A DNA stretch of 64,000 nucleotides from DASUPK01 sp963831605. Its GTDB lineage: Bacteria > Actinomycetota > Thermoleophilia > Solirubrobacterales > 70-9. Positions 8,225 to 16,231 of the stretch are shown piece after piece. Each line of letters opens with the position of its first letter. Positions within the stretch are counted from its first letter, which is position 1. The stretch covers positions 310,001-374,000 of the forward strand of contig CAWHQR010000008.1 of assembly GCA_963831605.1 (NCBI GenBank). Reading direction: 5' to 3'. Made by a program: the position numbers and the translations under genes. Below the pieces are notes generated by a model, which was not told the origin of the DNA, did not search any database, and saw only the letters and a program-made list of their open reading frames with translations.

Positions 8225-9028
8225 TTGAACAACCAAGCAGGCATACGGCTGGCTGTCATAGACAACGACAGCGCGTTCCTCACGGTGCTGGGCAAGCGCC
8301 TGGAGGGCGCCGGCTGGGAGCATCGCGTGCTCGCCGGCAGCGTGCCCATCGAGGAGTTCGTCGCGATGAAGCTGAATGCCCTGCTCGTCGACCTCACCGT
8401 GCTCGGCCCACAGGGCTGGGAGTTCCTGGAGAAGGTCTGCGGGGCGATCCCCGGCCTCGGCGTGCTGGTCTGCACGTCGCAGTCCACCGTCGCCCAGCGG
8501 GTGCGGGGGCTGCGGCTCGGCGCCGATGACTGGATCGGCAAGCCGTCCCATCCGGAGGAGGTCATGGCCCGCATCGAGGCCGTGGTCCGCCGGCGCAAGC
8601 GCGCGGCCGCCCGCGAGGATGTCGGGCCGCTCGTCAGCGGCGAGCTCGAGATCCGCGCCGACCAGTACCAGGCTTTCGTCAGCGGCCAGAGCATCGGCCT
8701 GACGCGGCGCGAGTTCGAGCTGCTGCAGCTGCTCGCGGAGGCGCACGGGCAGGTGATCGAGCGCGAGGAGATCTACCAGAAGGTCTGGGGCTACGCGATG
8801 GCCCACGGCGACCGCTCGGTGGACGTCTTCGTCCGCAAGCTTCGCCAGAAGCTGCAGCGCCACTCGGCCAACTGGCGCTACATCCACACCCACTTCGGGA
8901 TCGGCTACCGGTTCGATCCCGAGGCGATCGGCAGCAGCGGCGAGGTCACGGCGGTCGATGTGCCGGTGCTGGCGGAGGAGTCGGCCACCGACACCGAGCT
9001 CGCCGAGCTCGCCCGCGAGAGCGGCTAG
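8225..9028 (+). CDS. OmpR/PhoP-type response regulator
   Basis: A 267-residue two-domain regulator. The receiver domain has the acidic pair D13/D15, the likely phospho-acceptor D56 (LLVDL) and the conserved K106 (IGKPSHP). The winged-helix output domain follows (LTRREFELLQLLAEA, then RSVDVFVRKLRQKL and GIGYRFDP). About 35 extra C-terminal residues are acidic and probably disordered. The start is a TTG with GAGAGGGG ahead of it. No histidine kinase is adjacent, so the partner is elsewhere. Its position before a Pho-box-like promoter and the pst operon makes a PhoP/PhoB role likely but unproven. Confidence 0.85.
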   Translation: MNNQAGIRLAVIDNDSAFLTVLGKRLEGAGWEHRVLAGSVPIEEFVAMKLNALLVDLTVLGPQGWEFLEKVCGAIPGLGVLVCTSQSTVAQRVRGLRLGADDWIGKPSHPEEVMARIEAVVRRRKRAAAREDVGPLVSGELEIRADQYQAFVSGQSIGLTRREFELLQLLAEAHGQVIEREEIYQKVWGYAMAHGDRSVDVFVRKLRQKLQRHSANWRYIHTHFGIGYRFDPEAIGSSGEVTAVDVPVLAEESATDTELAELARESG

Positions 9029-9058
9029 AGCCCGCCACGGGGCGCGCCCCGGGCACAA

Positions 9059-9102
9059 GTTCACATCGCGTTTACCGAAAGTTCACTCGACCGTAACTAC
9101 TT
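9059..9102 (+). promoter_or_regulatory. Pho-box-like direct repeats upstream of the winged-helix gene
   Basis: Consecutive 11-base units at 9059-9069 (GTTCACATCGC), 9070-9080 (GTTTACCGAAA) and 9081-9091 (GTTCACTCGAC) share a GTTYAC core in exact 11-bp phase; a weaker fourth follows. This matches the layout of actinobacterial PhoP boxes, built from 11-bp direct repeats with a GTTCA core. The array ends about 30 bases before the ATG at 9133. Confidence 0.7.
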
Positions 9103-9132
9103 GCGGGATGTGAGCGGCAAAGCTCCGACGCC

Positions 9133-9501
9133 ATGGATGGCGAGAACGGGGCTGCGACACACGTAGCGACGATTCCCCTGGCCGGCCGCGACCAGACTCC
9201 CGTGTACGCGGGCAGGCTCGAGATCAGGCCGGCCGATCACGCAGCACTCGTCGACGGCCGCCCGCTGGTGCTCACCGTCAGAGAGCTGCAGCTACTCACC
9301 GAGCTGGCACATAATGCCGAGCGGGTGATGACCCGGGAGGAGCTCTACGAGACCGTCTGGGGCCGCTCGTACAAGAAGAGCGACCGCTCCGTTGATGTCT
9401 ACGTGGGGCGCCTGCGGGCGAAGCTGAGCAGGGCACTGCCGGGTAGGCGCTTCATCCACACCCACACCGGCATCGGATACCGCTTCTCGCCCCAGGCCTG
9501 A
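9133..9501 (+). CDS. Stand-alone winged-helix (Trans_reg_C) regulator without receiver domain
   Basis: 122 residues, essentially only the OmpR-type DNA-binding domain: LVLTVRELQLLTELA, then REELYETVWG, RSVDVYVGRLRAKL and GIGYRFSP. The first 25 residues carry no phospho-acceptor domain. It closely resembles the output domain of the full regulator at 8225-9028, including the recognition helix, and could bind the same sites. It lies between two Pho-box-like arrays, 175 bases before pstS. It may be a phosphorylation-independent activator or a competitor of the response regulator; neither can be settled from sequence. Confidence 0.8.
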   Translation: MDGENGAATHVATIPLAGRDQTPVYAGRLEIRPADHAALVDGRPLVLTVRELQLLTELAHNAERVMTREELYETVWGRSYKKSDRSVDVYVGRLRAKLSRALPGRRFIHTHTGIGYRFSPQA

Positions 9502-9530
9502 CGGCTCGCGCTCCGGTGAGTCTCGGCCCC

Positions 9531-9574
9531 GATTTACATCCTTTTTACAAGTGCGCCACACGAACGTAACAAGC
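9531..9574 (+). promoter_or_regulatory. Pho-box-like direct repeats upstream of pstS
   Basis: Four 11-base units (9531-9541, 9542-9552, 9553-9563, 9564-9574) contain TTTAC/TTTTTAC and CACA/TAAC cores in 11-bp phase, matching the array at 9059 more weakly. They lie about 100 bases before the pstS ATG, where a phosphate-starvation activator should bind. Confidence 0.55.
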
Positions 9575-9675
9575 TGCCTGCGACCCGCTGGAAGGGTCCG
9601 GCACCTCAAAAGGATCCGAGGGAGGCGAGCCGTGAGCCGCCGTCCCTTTTCGACAAGCGAAAAAGGAGCGACTCA

Positions 9676-10764
9676 ATGAATAGGAAGTGGTGGCTCGTAC
9701 TCGCCGCCTCCGCCGTCCTGGCGCTCACCGCGGCCGCATGCGGCTCGAGCAGCAACGACAGCTCGTCCGGCGTCTCCGGCGATCTCGCCGGTGCCGGCTC
9801 CAGTGCCCAGCAGGCCGCCCAGGAAGCCTGGACGGCCAAGTTCGAGGATCAGAACTCGGGCGCGACGATCTCCTACGACCCGATCGGGTCCGGTGGAGGC
9901 CGCGATCAGTTCATCGCGGGCGGCAAGACAGCCTTCGCGGGCAGCGACTCGCCGTTCGACACCACCGAGTTGCCGAAGGCAACCGCCCGGTGCACGAAGG
10001 ACGGCGGCGGCAAGCTGATCCAGATCCCGAACTACATCTCGCCGATCGCGATCATCTACAACCTCCAGGGCGTCGACAACCTGCAACTCAGCCCTGATGT
10101 GACCGCGAAGATCTTCAAGGGCGAGATCACGACCTGGGACGACCCCGCCATCAAGGCGGACAACCCGGGCGTGAGCCTGCCCAGCACGAAGATCACGCCG
10201 GTGCACCGCTCGGACGAGTCTGGGACCACGGCGAACTTCACGGACTATCTCCATGGAGCCGCCCCGAGCGTCTGGACGTTCGATCCGGATGGCAACTGGC
10301 CGCTGCAGTCAGGCGAGTCCGGCGCGCAGACGTCGGGCGTGGTCCAGGCGGTCAAGGCCGGCGACGGGGCGATCGGCTATGCCGATGCGAGCCAATCCCA
10401 GGGTCTGGGCGTCGCCAAGGTCAAGGTCGGCAACACCTACGTGGCGCCGAGCGCCACGGGTGCGACCAACGATTTCGACCAGTCGCAGAAGGACCCGGCG
10501 CTCACGCAGGCTCCGTACGTGTTCGCGTACACCGTGCAGAGGACGCCGACTGACGCGAGCAGCTATCCGGTCCTGCTGGTCTCGTACCTGATGGGCTGCA
10601 CGAAGTACTCCGACACGAGCACCACCGATCTCGTCAAGGCGTACTTCAGCTACATCGTCAGCGACGAGGGTCAGCAGGTGGCGGCGCAGAACGCGGGCTC
10701 CGCTCCGATCCCGCCCGGAGTCAAGAAGGAGGACCAGCCGGCGATCGACGCGATCGGCGGCTGA
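9676..10764 (+). CDS. pstS: Phosphate ABC transporter, substrate-binding lipoprotein PstS
   Basis: 362 residues beginning with a lipoprotein signal peptide that ends LTAAAC-GSSSND, so the mature protein is lipid-anchored at an N-terminal cysteine. The PstS fold follows, with the phosphate-contact segments GAGSSAQQ near residue 38, SGGGRD-type loops, and HRSDESGTTANF in the second half. It captures phosphate outside the membrane for PstCA. AGGAG precedes the ATG. First gene of a pst operon: the 74-base gap to pstC holds a perfect hairpin, and a Pho-box-like array lies upstream. Confidence 0.95.
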   Translation: MNRKWWLVLAASAVLALTAAACGSSSNDSSSGVSGDLAGAGSSAQQAAQEAWTAKFEDQNSGATISYDPIGSGGGRDQFIAGGKTAFAGSDSPFDTTELPKATARCTKDGGGKLIQIPNYISPIAIIYNLQGVDNLQLSPDVTAKIFKGEITTWDDPAIKADNPGVSLPSTKITPVHRSDESGTTANFTDYLHGAAPSVWTFDPDGNWPLQSGESGAQTSGVVQAVKAGDGAIGYADASQSQGLGVAKVKVGNTYVAPSATGATNDFDQSQKDPALTQAPYVFAYTVQRTPTDASSYPVLLVSYLMGCTKYSDTSTTDLVKAYFSYIVSDEGQQVAAQNAGSAPIPPGVKKEDQPAIDAIGG

Positions 10765-10779
10765 TCCGAACCGTGGACC

Positions 10780-10811
10780 GGGGGATCCCGCGCTCAGGCG
10801 CGGGATCCCCC
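10780..10811 (+). terminator. Perfect 14-bp hairpin between pstS and pstC
   Basis: Arms 10780-10793 and 10798-10811 are exact reverse complements with a TCAG loop. The following sequence has only a short T run, so termination is probably partial. Such a structure can protect the pstS message and reduce read-through, giving the binding protein in excess over the permease, as in other binding-protein operons. Confidence 0.65.
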
Positions 10812-10838
10812 GTCCCGTTTCCAACGACACGGAAGTAG

Positions 10839-11795
10839 ATGGAAGCTCACACCGACACCACCACCCAGGCAGGCCAGATCCTCGCCTCCGCATCGGGCGG
10901 CAAGCGCCGCCCGGGCGACCGAATCTTCTCCAACGCCGCGGTGATCGCCGGGGTCACGGTGCTCGCCCTGCTCGCCGGAGTGGCGATCTTCCTGATCGCC
11001 GACTCGATCCCCGCGGTGACGGCGAAGGCCGCCGATCTTCCCGACGGCAAGACGCTGGTCGACTACATCGCGCCGCTTGCCTTCGGAACAGTTCTCGCCG
11101 CGATCGTCGCGGTGGTCCTGGCGGTCCCGCTCGCCGTCGCCGTCGCGCTCTTCATCAGCCACATCGCCCCCCGGCGGATCGCCAACACCCTCGCCTACAT
11201 AGTCGACCTGCTCGCCGCGATCCCGAGCATCGTCTACGGGCTTTGGGGGATCTTCGTCCTCGGCCCTGCCATGGTCCCGATTCTCGACTGGCTGGTCGCG
11301 CACCTGGGCTGGATCCCGTTCTTTGCGGGCCCCGCGTCGGTCACCGGGCGGACCATGCTCACCGTCGGCCTCGTGCTCGCCCTGATGATCCTGCCGATCG
11401 TCTCCGCGGTCGCTCGTGAGGTCTTCTCACAGACCCCGCGCCGCCTCGAGGAGGGCGCGCTCGCCCTGGGGGCGACACGCTGGGAGATGATCCGCATGTC
11501 GGTGCTGCCCTTCGGCAAGTCGGCGGTGATCAGCGGCTCGATGCTCGGACTCGGCCGCGCCCTGGGGGAGACCATGGCCGTGACGATCATCCTCTCGGTC
11601 TCGGGGATCGTCACGTTCAACCTGGTCAGCCAGGAGAACCCGACCCCGATCGCCGCGAACATCGCCCTGAAGTTCCCGGAGTCCTCGGGGGTCGACGTGA
11701 ACGCGCTGATCGCCTCCGGCCTCGTCCTCTTCGGCATCACGCTCGTCGTCAACATGATCGCCCGCCTGATCATCTCCCGCTCGGACGTTCAGTAG
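10839..11795 (+). CDS. pstC: Phosphate ABC transporter permease PstC
   Basis: 318 residues with about six membrane helices and the ABC-permease EAA-type loop facing the ATPase (the RRLEEGALALGATRWEMI region). A cytoplasmic N-terminal stretch of about 35 residues precedes helix 1. It pairs with PstA to form the phosphate channel. It begins at an ATG after the pstS-pstC hairpin and is followed by pstA after 10 bases. Confidence 0.93.
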   Translation: MEAHTDTTTQAGQILASASGGKRRPGDRIFSNAAVIAGVTVLALLAGVAIFLIADSIPAVTAKAADLPDGKTLVDYIAPLAFGTVLAAIVAVVLAVPLAVAVALFISHIAPRRIANTLAYIVDLLAAIPSIVYGLWGIFVLGPAMVPILDWLVAHLGWIPFFAGPASVTGRTMLTVGLVLALMILPIVSAVAREVFSQTPRRLEEGALALGATRWEMIRMSVLPFGKSAVISGSMLGLGRALGETMAVTIILSVSGIVTFNLVSQENPTPIAANIALKFPESSGVDVNALIASGLVLFGITLVVNMIARLIISRSDVQ

Positions 11796-11805
11796 GAGTC
11801 TTGGA

Positions 11806-12918
11806 GTGACCAGCCCACCACCCGACGAGAACCCGGCCGCGGCCTTTGATCCGGCTGAACAGGTCTCACCGCTGGGCGGGGGAACGATCGCGACCGGGAC
11901 GCTCCCGTCCTGGTTCCTGCGCGGCGTCGTCGCGGGTTCGGCCCTGATCGCCCTCGCGATCCTGCTGGCTACCGGTGGCCTCACGATCGTGCTGCTGTTC
12001 ATCCTGACCGCGGTGATCGCGCTGCCGACGGCCTACATCTGGTCGCGCCTCGCCGAGGGCCGCCGGATGGCGATGGACAGGCTGGTGACCCTCGGGATCG
12101 TGGCGGGATTCTTCGTCGCCGTCGGGCCGCTGGTCTCGCTGCTCTACGAGGTGGTCAAGCGCGGAACGGCGCGGTTCGACGGCTCCTTCTTCACCGAATC
12201 GGCTCGCGGCGTGATCGGCGCTGGCGGCGGGGCCCAGCACGCCATCTTCGGGACGCTGGTGATCACGGGCGTGGCGACGCTGATCTCCGTCCCGATCGGG
12301 ATCATGGCGGCCGTCTACCTCAACGAGTACGGGAAGGGTCGGCTGCGCAAGGCGCTGACCTTCTTCGTCGACGTGATGACGGGGATCCCCTCGATCGTGG
12401 CCGGCCTCTTCGCCTACGCGCTCTTTGCCGCCTTCCTCGGTCCCGGCATCCGCCTGGGGATCATCGGCTCCGTCGCCCTCTCCGTTCTGATGATCCCCAT
12501 CGTGATCCGCTCCTCGGAGGAGATCCTCAAGATCGTGCCCGACCACCTGCGGGAGGCCGCCTACGCCCTCGGCACTCCGAAGTGGAGAGTCGTCACCAAG
12601 ATCGTGCTGCCCACCGCCTTGGCGGGACTGGTGACCGGGGTGATGCTCGCGGTCGCACGCGTGATCGGGGAAACGGCGCCGCTGCTCGTCACCACCGGCG
12701 TGATCGACTCCGTCAACACGAACCCGCTCAGCGGGCGGATGCAGAACCTGGCCGTCTATGCGTACAGCGAGTACAAGGACCCGGGGGTCGACGTGCAGGC
12801 CAGCTATGACAAGGCCTGGGCCGCGGTTCTCACCCTGATCCTGATCGTGATGATCCTGAGCCTGCTGGCCCGGTGGATCTACCGGCGCTACGGGACGGAT
12901 CTGCGTGACACGCGCTGA
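11806..12918 (+). CDS. pstA: Phosphate ABC transporter permease PstA
   Basis: 370 residues, longer than a typical PstA (about 280-300) because of an N-terminal extension with two extra hydrophobic segments (residues about 45-85) before the conserved permease domain. The coupling loop reads REAAYALGTPKWRVV. The GTG start lies behind a GGAG. It is the second half of the phosphate channel; pstB starts 39 bases after the stop. The extra N-terminal helices are the only unusual trait and occur in some actinobacterial PstA proteins. Confidence 0.92.
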   Translation: MTSPPPDENPAAAFDPAEQVSPLGGGTIATGTLPSWFLRGVVAGSALIALAILLATGGLTIVLLFILTAVIALPTAYIWSRLAEGRRMAMDRLVTLGIVAGFFVAVGPLVSLLYEVVKRGTARFDGSFFTESARGVIGAGGGAQHAIFGTLVITGVATLISVPIGIMAAVYLNEYGKGRLRKALTFFVDVMTGIPSIVAGLFAYALFAAFLGPGIRLGIIGSVALSVLMIPIVIRSSEEILKIVPDHLREAAYALGTPKWRVVTKIVLPTALAGLVTGVMLAVARVIGETAPLLVTTGVIDSVNTNPLSGRMQNLAVYAYSEYKDPGVDVQASYDKAWAAVLTLILIVMILSLLARWIYRRYGTDLRDTR

Positions 12919-12957
12919 GACCAGTTGAGACTTCCAATGCCCAGGGACAGGAGGAAC

Positions 12958-13845
12958 ATGCCCGAGACAGCCGACAAGACCAGCACCGACCGGAGCACGG
13001 CCTTGGCCACCGATCTCGCCAAGACTGCCAAGGCCTCGAGGGGCCGTGTCGATAAGGTCGAGCGCGTGGCCAAGCGCTTCTCCGTCAACGGTGTGAGCCT
13101 CTTCTACGGCGATTTCCAGGCCGTCCACGACGTGACGATGACGATCGAGCCGAACCAGGTGACGGCGCTGATCGGCTCATCCGGGTGCGGCAAGACGACC
13201 ATGCTCCGGTCTCTCAACCGGATGCATGAGCTCACCCCCGGTGCCAGGGTGGAGGGCGAGGTCGTTCTCGACGAGCACAACATCTATGCGCCCAACGTCG
13301 ACCCAGTGGAGGTCCGGCGCCTGGTCGGGATGGTCTTCCAGGCTCCGAATCCGTTCCCGACGATGTCCGTATACGAGAATGTCGCGGCCGGCCTGATTCT
13401 CAACCAGCGAGGGCTCTCCAAGTCCGACAAGGATGACGTTGTCGAGAAGTCGCTCCGCAGCGCACACCTCTGGGAGGAGGTGAAGGACCGCCTGGACAAG
13501 AAGGGCTCGGCCCTCTCGGGTGGCCAGCAGCAGCGGCTGTGCATCGCCCGGGCGATCGCGGTCGAACCTGAGGTCCTGTTGATGGACGAGCCGTGCTCGG
13601 CGCTCGATCCCGTGGCCACACTGGCGGTCGAGGACCTGATCGACGACCTGAAGAACCGCTACACGATCGTGATCGTCACCCACAACATGCAGCAGGCGGC
13701 GCGGACCAGCGACGTGACGGCCTTCTTCAACCTCGAGGCCAGCGGCAAGCCGGGCCGCCTGGTCGAGATGGACGCCACCGACAAGATGTTCACGACGCCC
13801 TCCAAGAAGGAGACGGAGGACTACGTCAGCGGGAGGTTCGGCTGA
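12958..13845 (+). CDS. pstB: Phosphate ABC transporter ATPase PstB
   Basis: About 295 residues with all ABC motifs: Walker A GSSGCGKTT, Q-loop, signature LSGGQQQR, Walker B VLLMDEP and the H-loop in IVTHNMQ. An extra N-terminal stretch of about 45 residues precedes the ATPase domain. ATG 12958 is chosen over an upstream TTG at 12925 because AGGAGG sits directly before it. It powers phosphate import through PstCA. Its stop overlaps the phoU start by one base (TGATG), implying translational coupling. Confidence 0.94.
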   Translation: MPETADKTSTDRSTALATDLAKTAKASRGRVDKVERVAKRFSVNGVSLFYGDFQAVHDVTMTIEPNQVTALIGSSGCGKTTMLRSLNRMHELTPGARVEGEVVLDEHNIYAPNVDPVEVRRLVGMVFQAPNPFPTMSVYENVAAGLILNQRGLSKSDKDDVVEKSLRSAHLWEEVKDRLDKKGSALSGGQQQRLCIARAIAVEPEVLLMDEPCSALDPVATLAVEDLIDDLKNRYTIVIVTHNMQQAARTSDVTAFFNLEASGKPGRLVEMDATDKMFTTPSKKETEDYVSGRFG

Positions 13846-14552
13846 TGCCCGAGGCACGCATGCACTACCAGGACCAGCTCGACGAGCTGGAGAAGAACTG
13901 TCTCGGCGGGCTCGACCTCGTCATCTCCTCGCTCGATCGCACGATGGAGGCCGTGCAGCATCAGGACATGGAGCTCGCCGAGCTCGTCATCGCCGACGAC
14001 GACCGGATCGACGGCCGCTACCTGGAGGTCCACCAGGAGATCCTCACCATGCTTGCCACCCAGGCGCCGGTGGCCACCGACCTGCGGCTGATCTCCGCGC
14101 TTCTGCACGTCATGCACTCGATTGAGCGGATGGGGGACCAGTGCGTGAACATCTCCAAGGTGATCCCGCTCACCGGCTATGACGCCCCGGTGCACGACGA
14201 CATGGTCGACCGCGTCGTCCTGATGGGAAAGCAGGGGCGCTCGATGCTCTCCCAGGCCAAGAAGGCGTTCGAGAGCCGTGACGTCGAGCTGGCACGCGAT
14301 CTGGTCCGCCAGGACGACCTGATCGACAACCTGAACAAGGAGTGCTTCCAGATCGCCGTCCAGGTCGGAGACGACAAGGACACCCGCGAGTGGGCGATGA
14401 CGATGATGCTCGTCGCGCGAGCCCTGGAGCGGATCGGCGACAACGCGGTTGACATCGGCGAGCAGGTCGCCTTCGTGGTCACCGGGCTCTTCCGTGAGTT
14501 CGAGGACGCCTCGCACCCCGGCCAGGCCCCACTCCCCACGAGCCAGGGCTAG
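13845..14552 (+). CDS. phoU: Phosphate-signalling protein PhoU
   Basis: 235 residues with two PhoU three-helix repeats, each carrying the metal-binding pattern: ERMGDQCVNI in the first half and ERIGDNAVDIGE in the second. PhoU links the Pst transporter to the phosphate-sensing kinase and restrains phosphate uptake. The ATG overlaps the pstB stop by one base, so the earlier part of the open frame is not used. It is the last gene of the pst operon. Confidence 0.94.
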   Translation: MPEARMHYQDQLDELEKNCLGGLDLVISSLDRTMEAVQHQDMELAELVIADDDRIDGRYLEVHQEILTMLATQAPVATDLRLISALLHVMHSIERMGDQCVNISKVIPLTGYDAPVHDDMVDRVVLMGKQGRSMLSQAKKAFESRDVELARDLVRQDDLIDNLNKECFQIAVQVGDDKDTREWAMTMMLVARALERIGDNAVDIGEQVAFVVTGLFREFEDASHPGQAPLPTSQG

Positions 14553-14783
14553 GCGGCGAGGTCGGCAGCGGGATCGCGGGCCGGCACGGCCGCTCCCCAG
14601 GTCCAGCAGATGCCCGCATAGATGACGACGCCAGAGGACGATCCAGGTTCGAAGCAGTGCCATGCAGGTGAAGGCGCCGACGGCGAGGGCGAGCCTGTTG
14701 CGAAGCCGCGGCGAGGCCAGGACCCTGAGGCCGGCCGCCAGCCGGTTTCGCCTGAAGCGGTGATGAGCGAGCCGGAGCGCCAC
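14549..14783 (-). pseudogene. Possible small membrane protein, frameshifted
   Basis: On the minus strand, GC-rich third positions switch frame at about 14630. The upstream part reads LRNRLALAVGAFTCMALLRT and the downstream part reads VVIYAGICWTWGAAVPA before a TAG that overlaps the phoU stop tail-to-tail. Joined, they would make an approximately 75-residue protein with one or two membrane helices. The start is uncertain; the only GTG, at 14783, overlaps the divergent gene. I do not recognise the family, and this call rests mainly on codon composition. Confidence 0.35.
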
Positions 14784-15125
14784 CAGCAGGGAACGAAGAC
14801 AAACGTCACCGTCGGCCAGCTCGAGGGCAAGCCTCCGCCTGGGAAGCTGCCCGCCTACTTCACGGTCTCGGCGCCGAAACCGCACACGACATCTCCGGAC
14901 TCAAGATCACCGGTACCGTTAAGGACGAAAGCAAGGTCGACCAGGCTCGCCTGATCCTGTTCGCTGTCGCGAGACAGGGCGGCCGCATCGTGGCCGCCGG
15001 GAGAGGGCAGGTCAAGGCGCTCAAGGCGGATGCCAAACCGGCGAACTACACGATCTACTTCATCGGGAACCTGGAGGGCGCTGACGTCACGATCCAGGCC
15101 CCCCCGACGGTCCTGCACCAGCTAG
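14763..15125 (+). pseudogene. Small conserved-looking protein ahead of zinc-ribbon genes, frameshifted
   Basis: ATG 14763 opens a coding-like frame (TNVTVGQLEGKPPPGKLPAY) that shifts at about 14873 into a second frame (HDISGLKITGTVKDESKVDQ, then YTIYFIGNLEGADVTIQAPP). A second change near 15115 would restore the first frame, giving a stop at 15123-15125 just ahead of the next gene's ribosome-binding site. The repaired product would be about 120 residues, mostly beta-strand, resembling small extracellular beta domains. No function is known to me. Two compensating indels in such a short gene point to sequence error. Confidence 0.45.
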
Positions 15126-15140
15126 GAGGAAGAAGAAGAA

Positions 15141-15692
15141 ATGGCAGACACAACGGGCAAAGACCAGACCGAGGCTCTCGGCCTGCCCGTGGTGGGGCAG
15201 GAGGGAGACACCTGCGAGCAGTGCGGCTCCGCGCTGGCCACCGATCAGCGCTACTGCCTCAACTGCGGCCGGCGCCGCGGTGAGAGCCGGGTGGACTACG
15301 AACAGCGGCTGAACGGAGGCACCTACACCGCGAACGGTGCCGCTCCGGCGGCTCCCGTCGCGACCGGCAATTCGCAGTGGACGCCCGGATTCGCGATCCT
15401 CGCGATCGCGCTCCTCGGCGTGATGCTCCTGCTCGGAGTCCTGATCGGGAAGAAAGGCAACAACAACACCCAGACCGTGCCCGCGCAGGCCGCTCCGACG
15501 ACCACGAGCGCGGCGGCAGCGCCCACCGACACCACTGCCACCACCGCCAGCAAGACGGCGAAGTCCGCCAAGGGTGGTGGCTCAGGCACCGCGCCCGGTG
15601 CTGGCAACGTGGTGCAGGGCGGTAAGCCGGCGGCGCTCGATCCCAACGGGAAGGCCGGCGGCGGCAGCGGCGCGACCTGCGTCGGGTGCTGA
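15141..15692 (+). CDS. Zinc-ribbon membrane protein (first of three)
   Basis: 183 residues. An N-terminal zinc ribbon (CEQCGSALATDQRYCLNCGRR, two CxxC pairs) is followed by a linker, one membrane helix (FAILAIALLGVMLLLGVLIG), and a long Ala/Thr/Gly/Pro-rich tail ending in a CVGC motif. A strong AGGAGG precedes the ATG. The likely topology puts the ribbon inside and the low-complexity tail outside. I know no specific role; the ribbon may mediate protein or nucleic-acid contacts. It shares the ATDQRYC ribbon with the gene at 16232, so the two are probably related by duplication. Confidence 0.7.
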   Translation: MADTTGKDQTEALGLPVVGQEGDTCEQCGSALATDQRYCLNCGRRRGESRVDYEQRLNGGTYTANGAAPAAPVATGNSQWTPGFAILAIALLGVMLLLGVLIGKKGNNNTQTVPAQAAPTTTSAAAAPTDTTATTASKTAKSAKGGGSGTAPGAGNVVQGGKPAALDPNGKAGGGSGATCVGC

Positions 15693-15694
15693 CC

Positions 15695-16225
15695 ATGGCT
15701 CAGGCAAAGAAACCGCAGATCAAGAAGCCCGGGTTCATGGAGACGCTGCGACGGTCCGGCCGCCCGCCGCGTGCGATCGCCAAGCCGTCAGGAGTCGGTC
15801 CGAAGGGCAAGGGCGGACGCCGCAAGGCCGTGCCCGCCGAGGCGGCCTCGAACGCCAATGGAGCATCCGCCATCGGACCCGCCGTGGGCCAGCCGGAGCT
15901 GCTCAAGCAGCGCGAAGAGCTTTCCCGAAAGTTCGCCGAGCTGCAGTGGGACCTCGGTGGGCTGACGTACGAGATGGCGGCCCGCGACCACTATCGCCTC
16001 GACGTCCTCAACAAGCAGGCGGCGAAGCTTCAGGAGGTGGACGCCGAGCTCGGCCAGATCGAGCGGCTGCTCAAGCTCGGGACCGCGGGGGCGGCGGGGA
16101 CCTGTCCATCCTGCGGAGCTCTTCAGGCTCACGGTGCGGTCTTCTGCTGGCAGTGCGGCAAGGAGCTGAGGCCCGCGGCGAAGGCGCCCGACCAGCCCAA
16201 GCCGAAGCCCGCCGGCAAGTCGTAG
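15695..16225 (+). CDS. Coiled-coil protein with C-terminal zinc ribbon (second of three)
   Basis: About 176 residues from ATG 15695. The order is a basic N-terminus, a helical coiled-coil-like centre (LLKQREELSRKFAELQWDLG through LNKQAAKLQEVDAELGQIE), and a C-terminal zinc ribbon (CPSCGALQAHGAVFCWQCGK). No membrane segment. It follows the first zinc-ribbon gene after two bases and precedes the third after six, so the three are one transcript. The heptad-like centre suggests oligomerisation. Function unknown. Confidence 0.7.
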   Translation: MAQAKKPQIKKPGFMETLRRSGRPPRAIAKPSGVGPKGKGGRRKAVPAEAASNANGASAIGPAVGQPELLKQREELSRKFAELQWDLGGLTYEMAARDHYRLDVLNKQAAKLQEVDAELGQIERLLKLGTAGAAGTCPSCGALQAHGAVFCWQCGKELRPAAKAPDQPKPKPAGKS

Positions 16226-16231
16226 AGGGCG

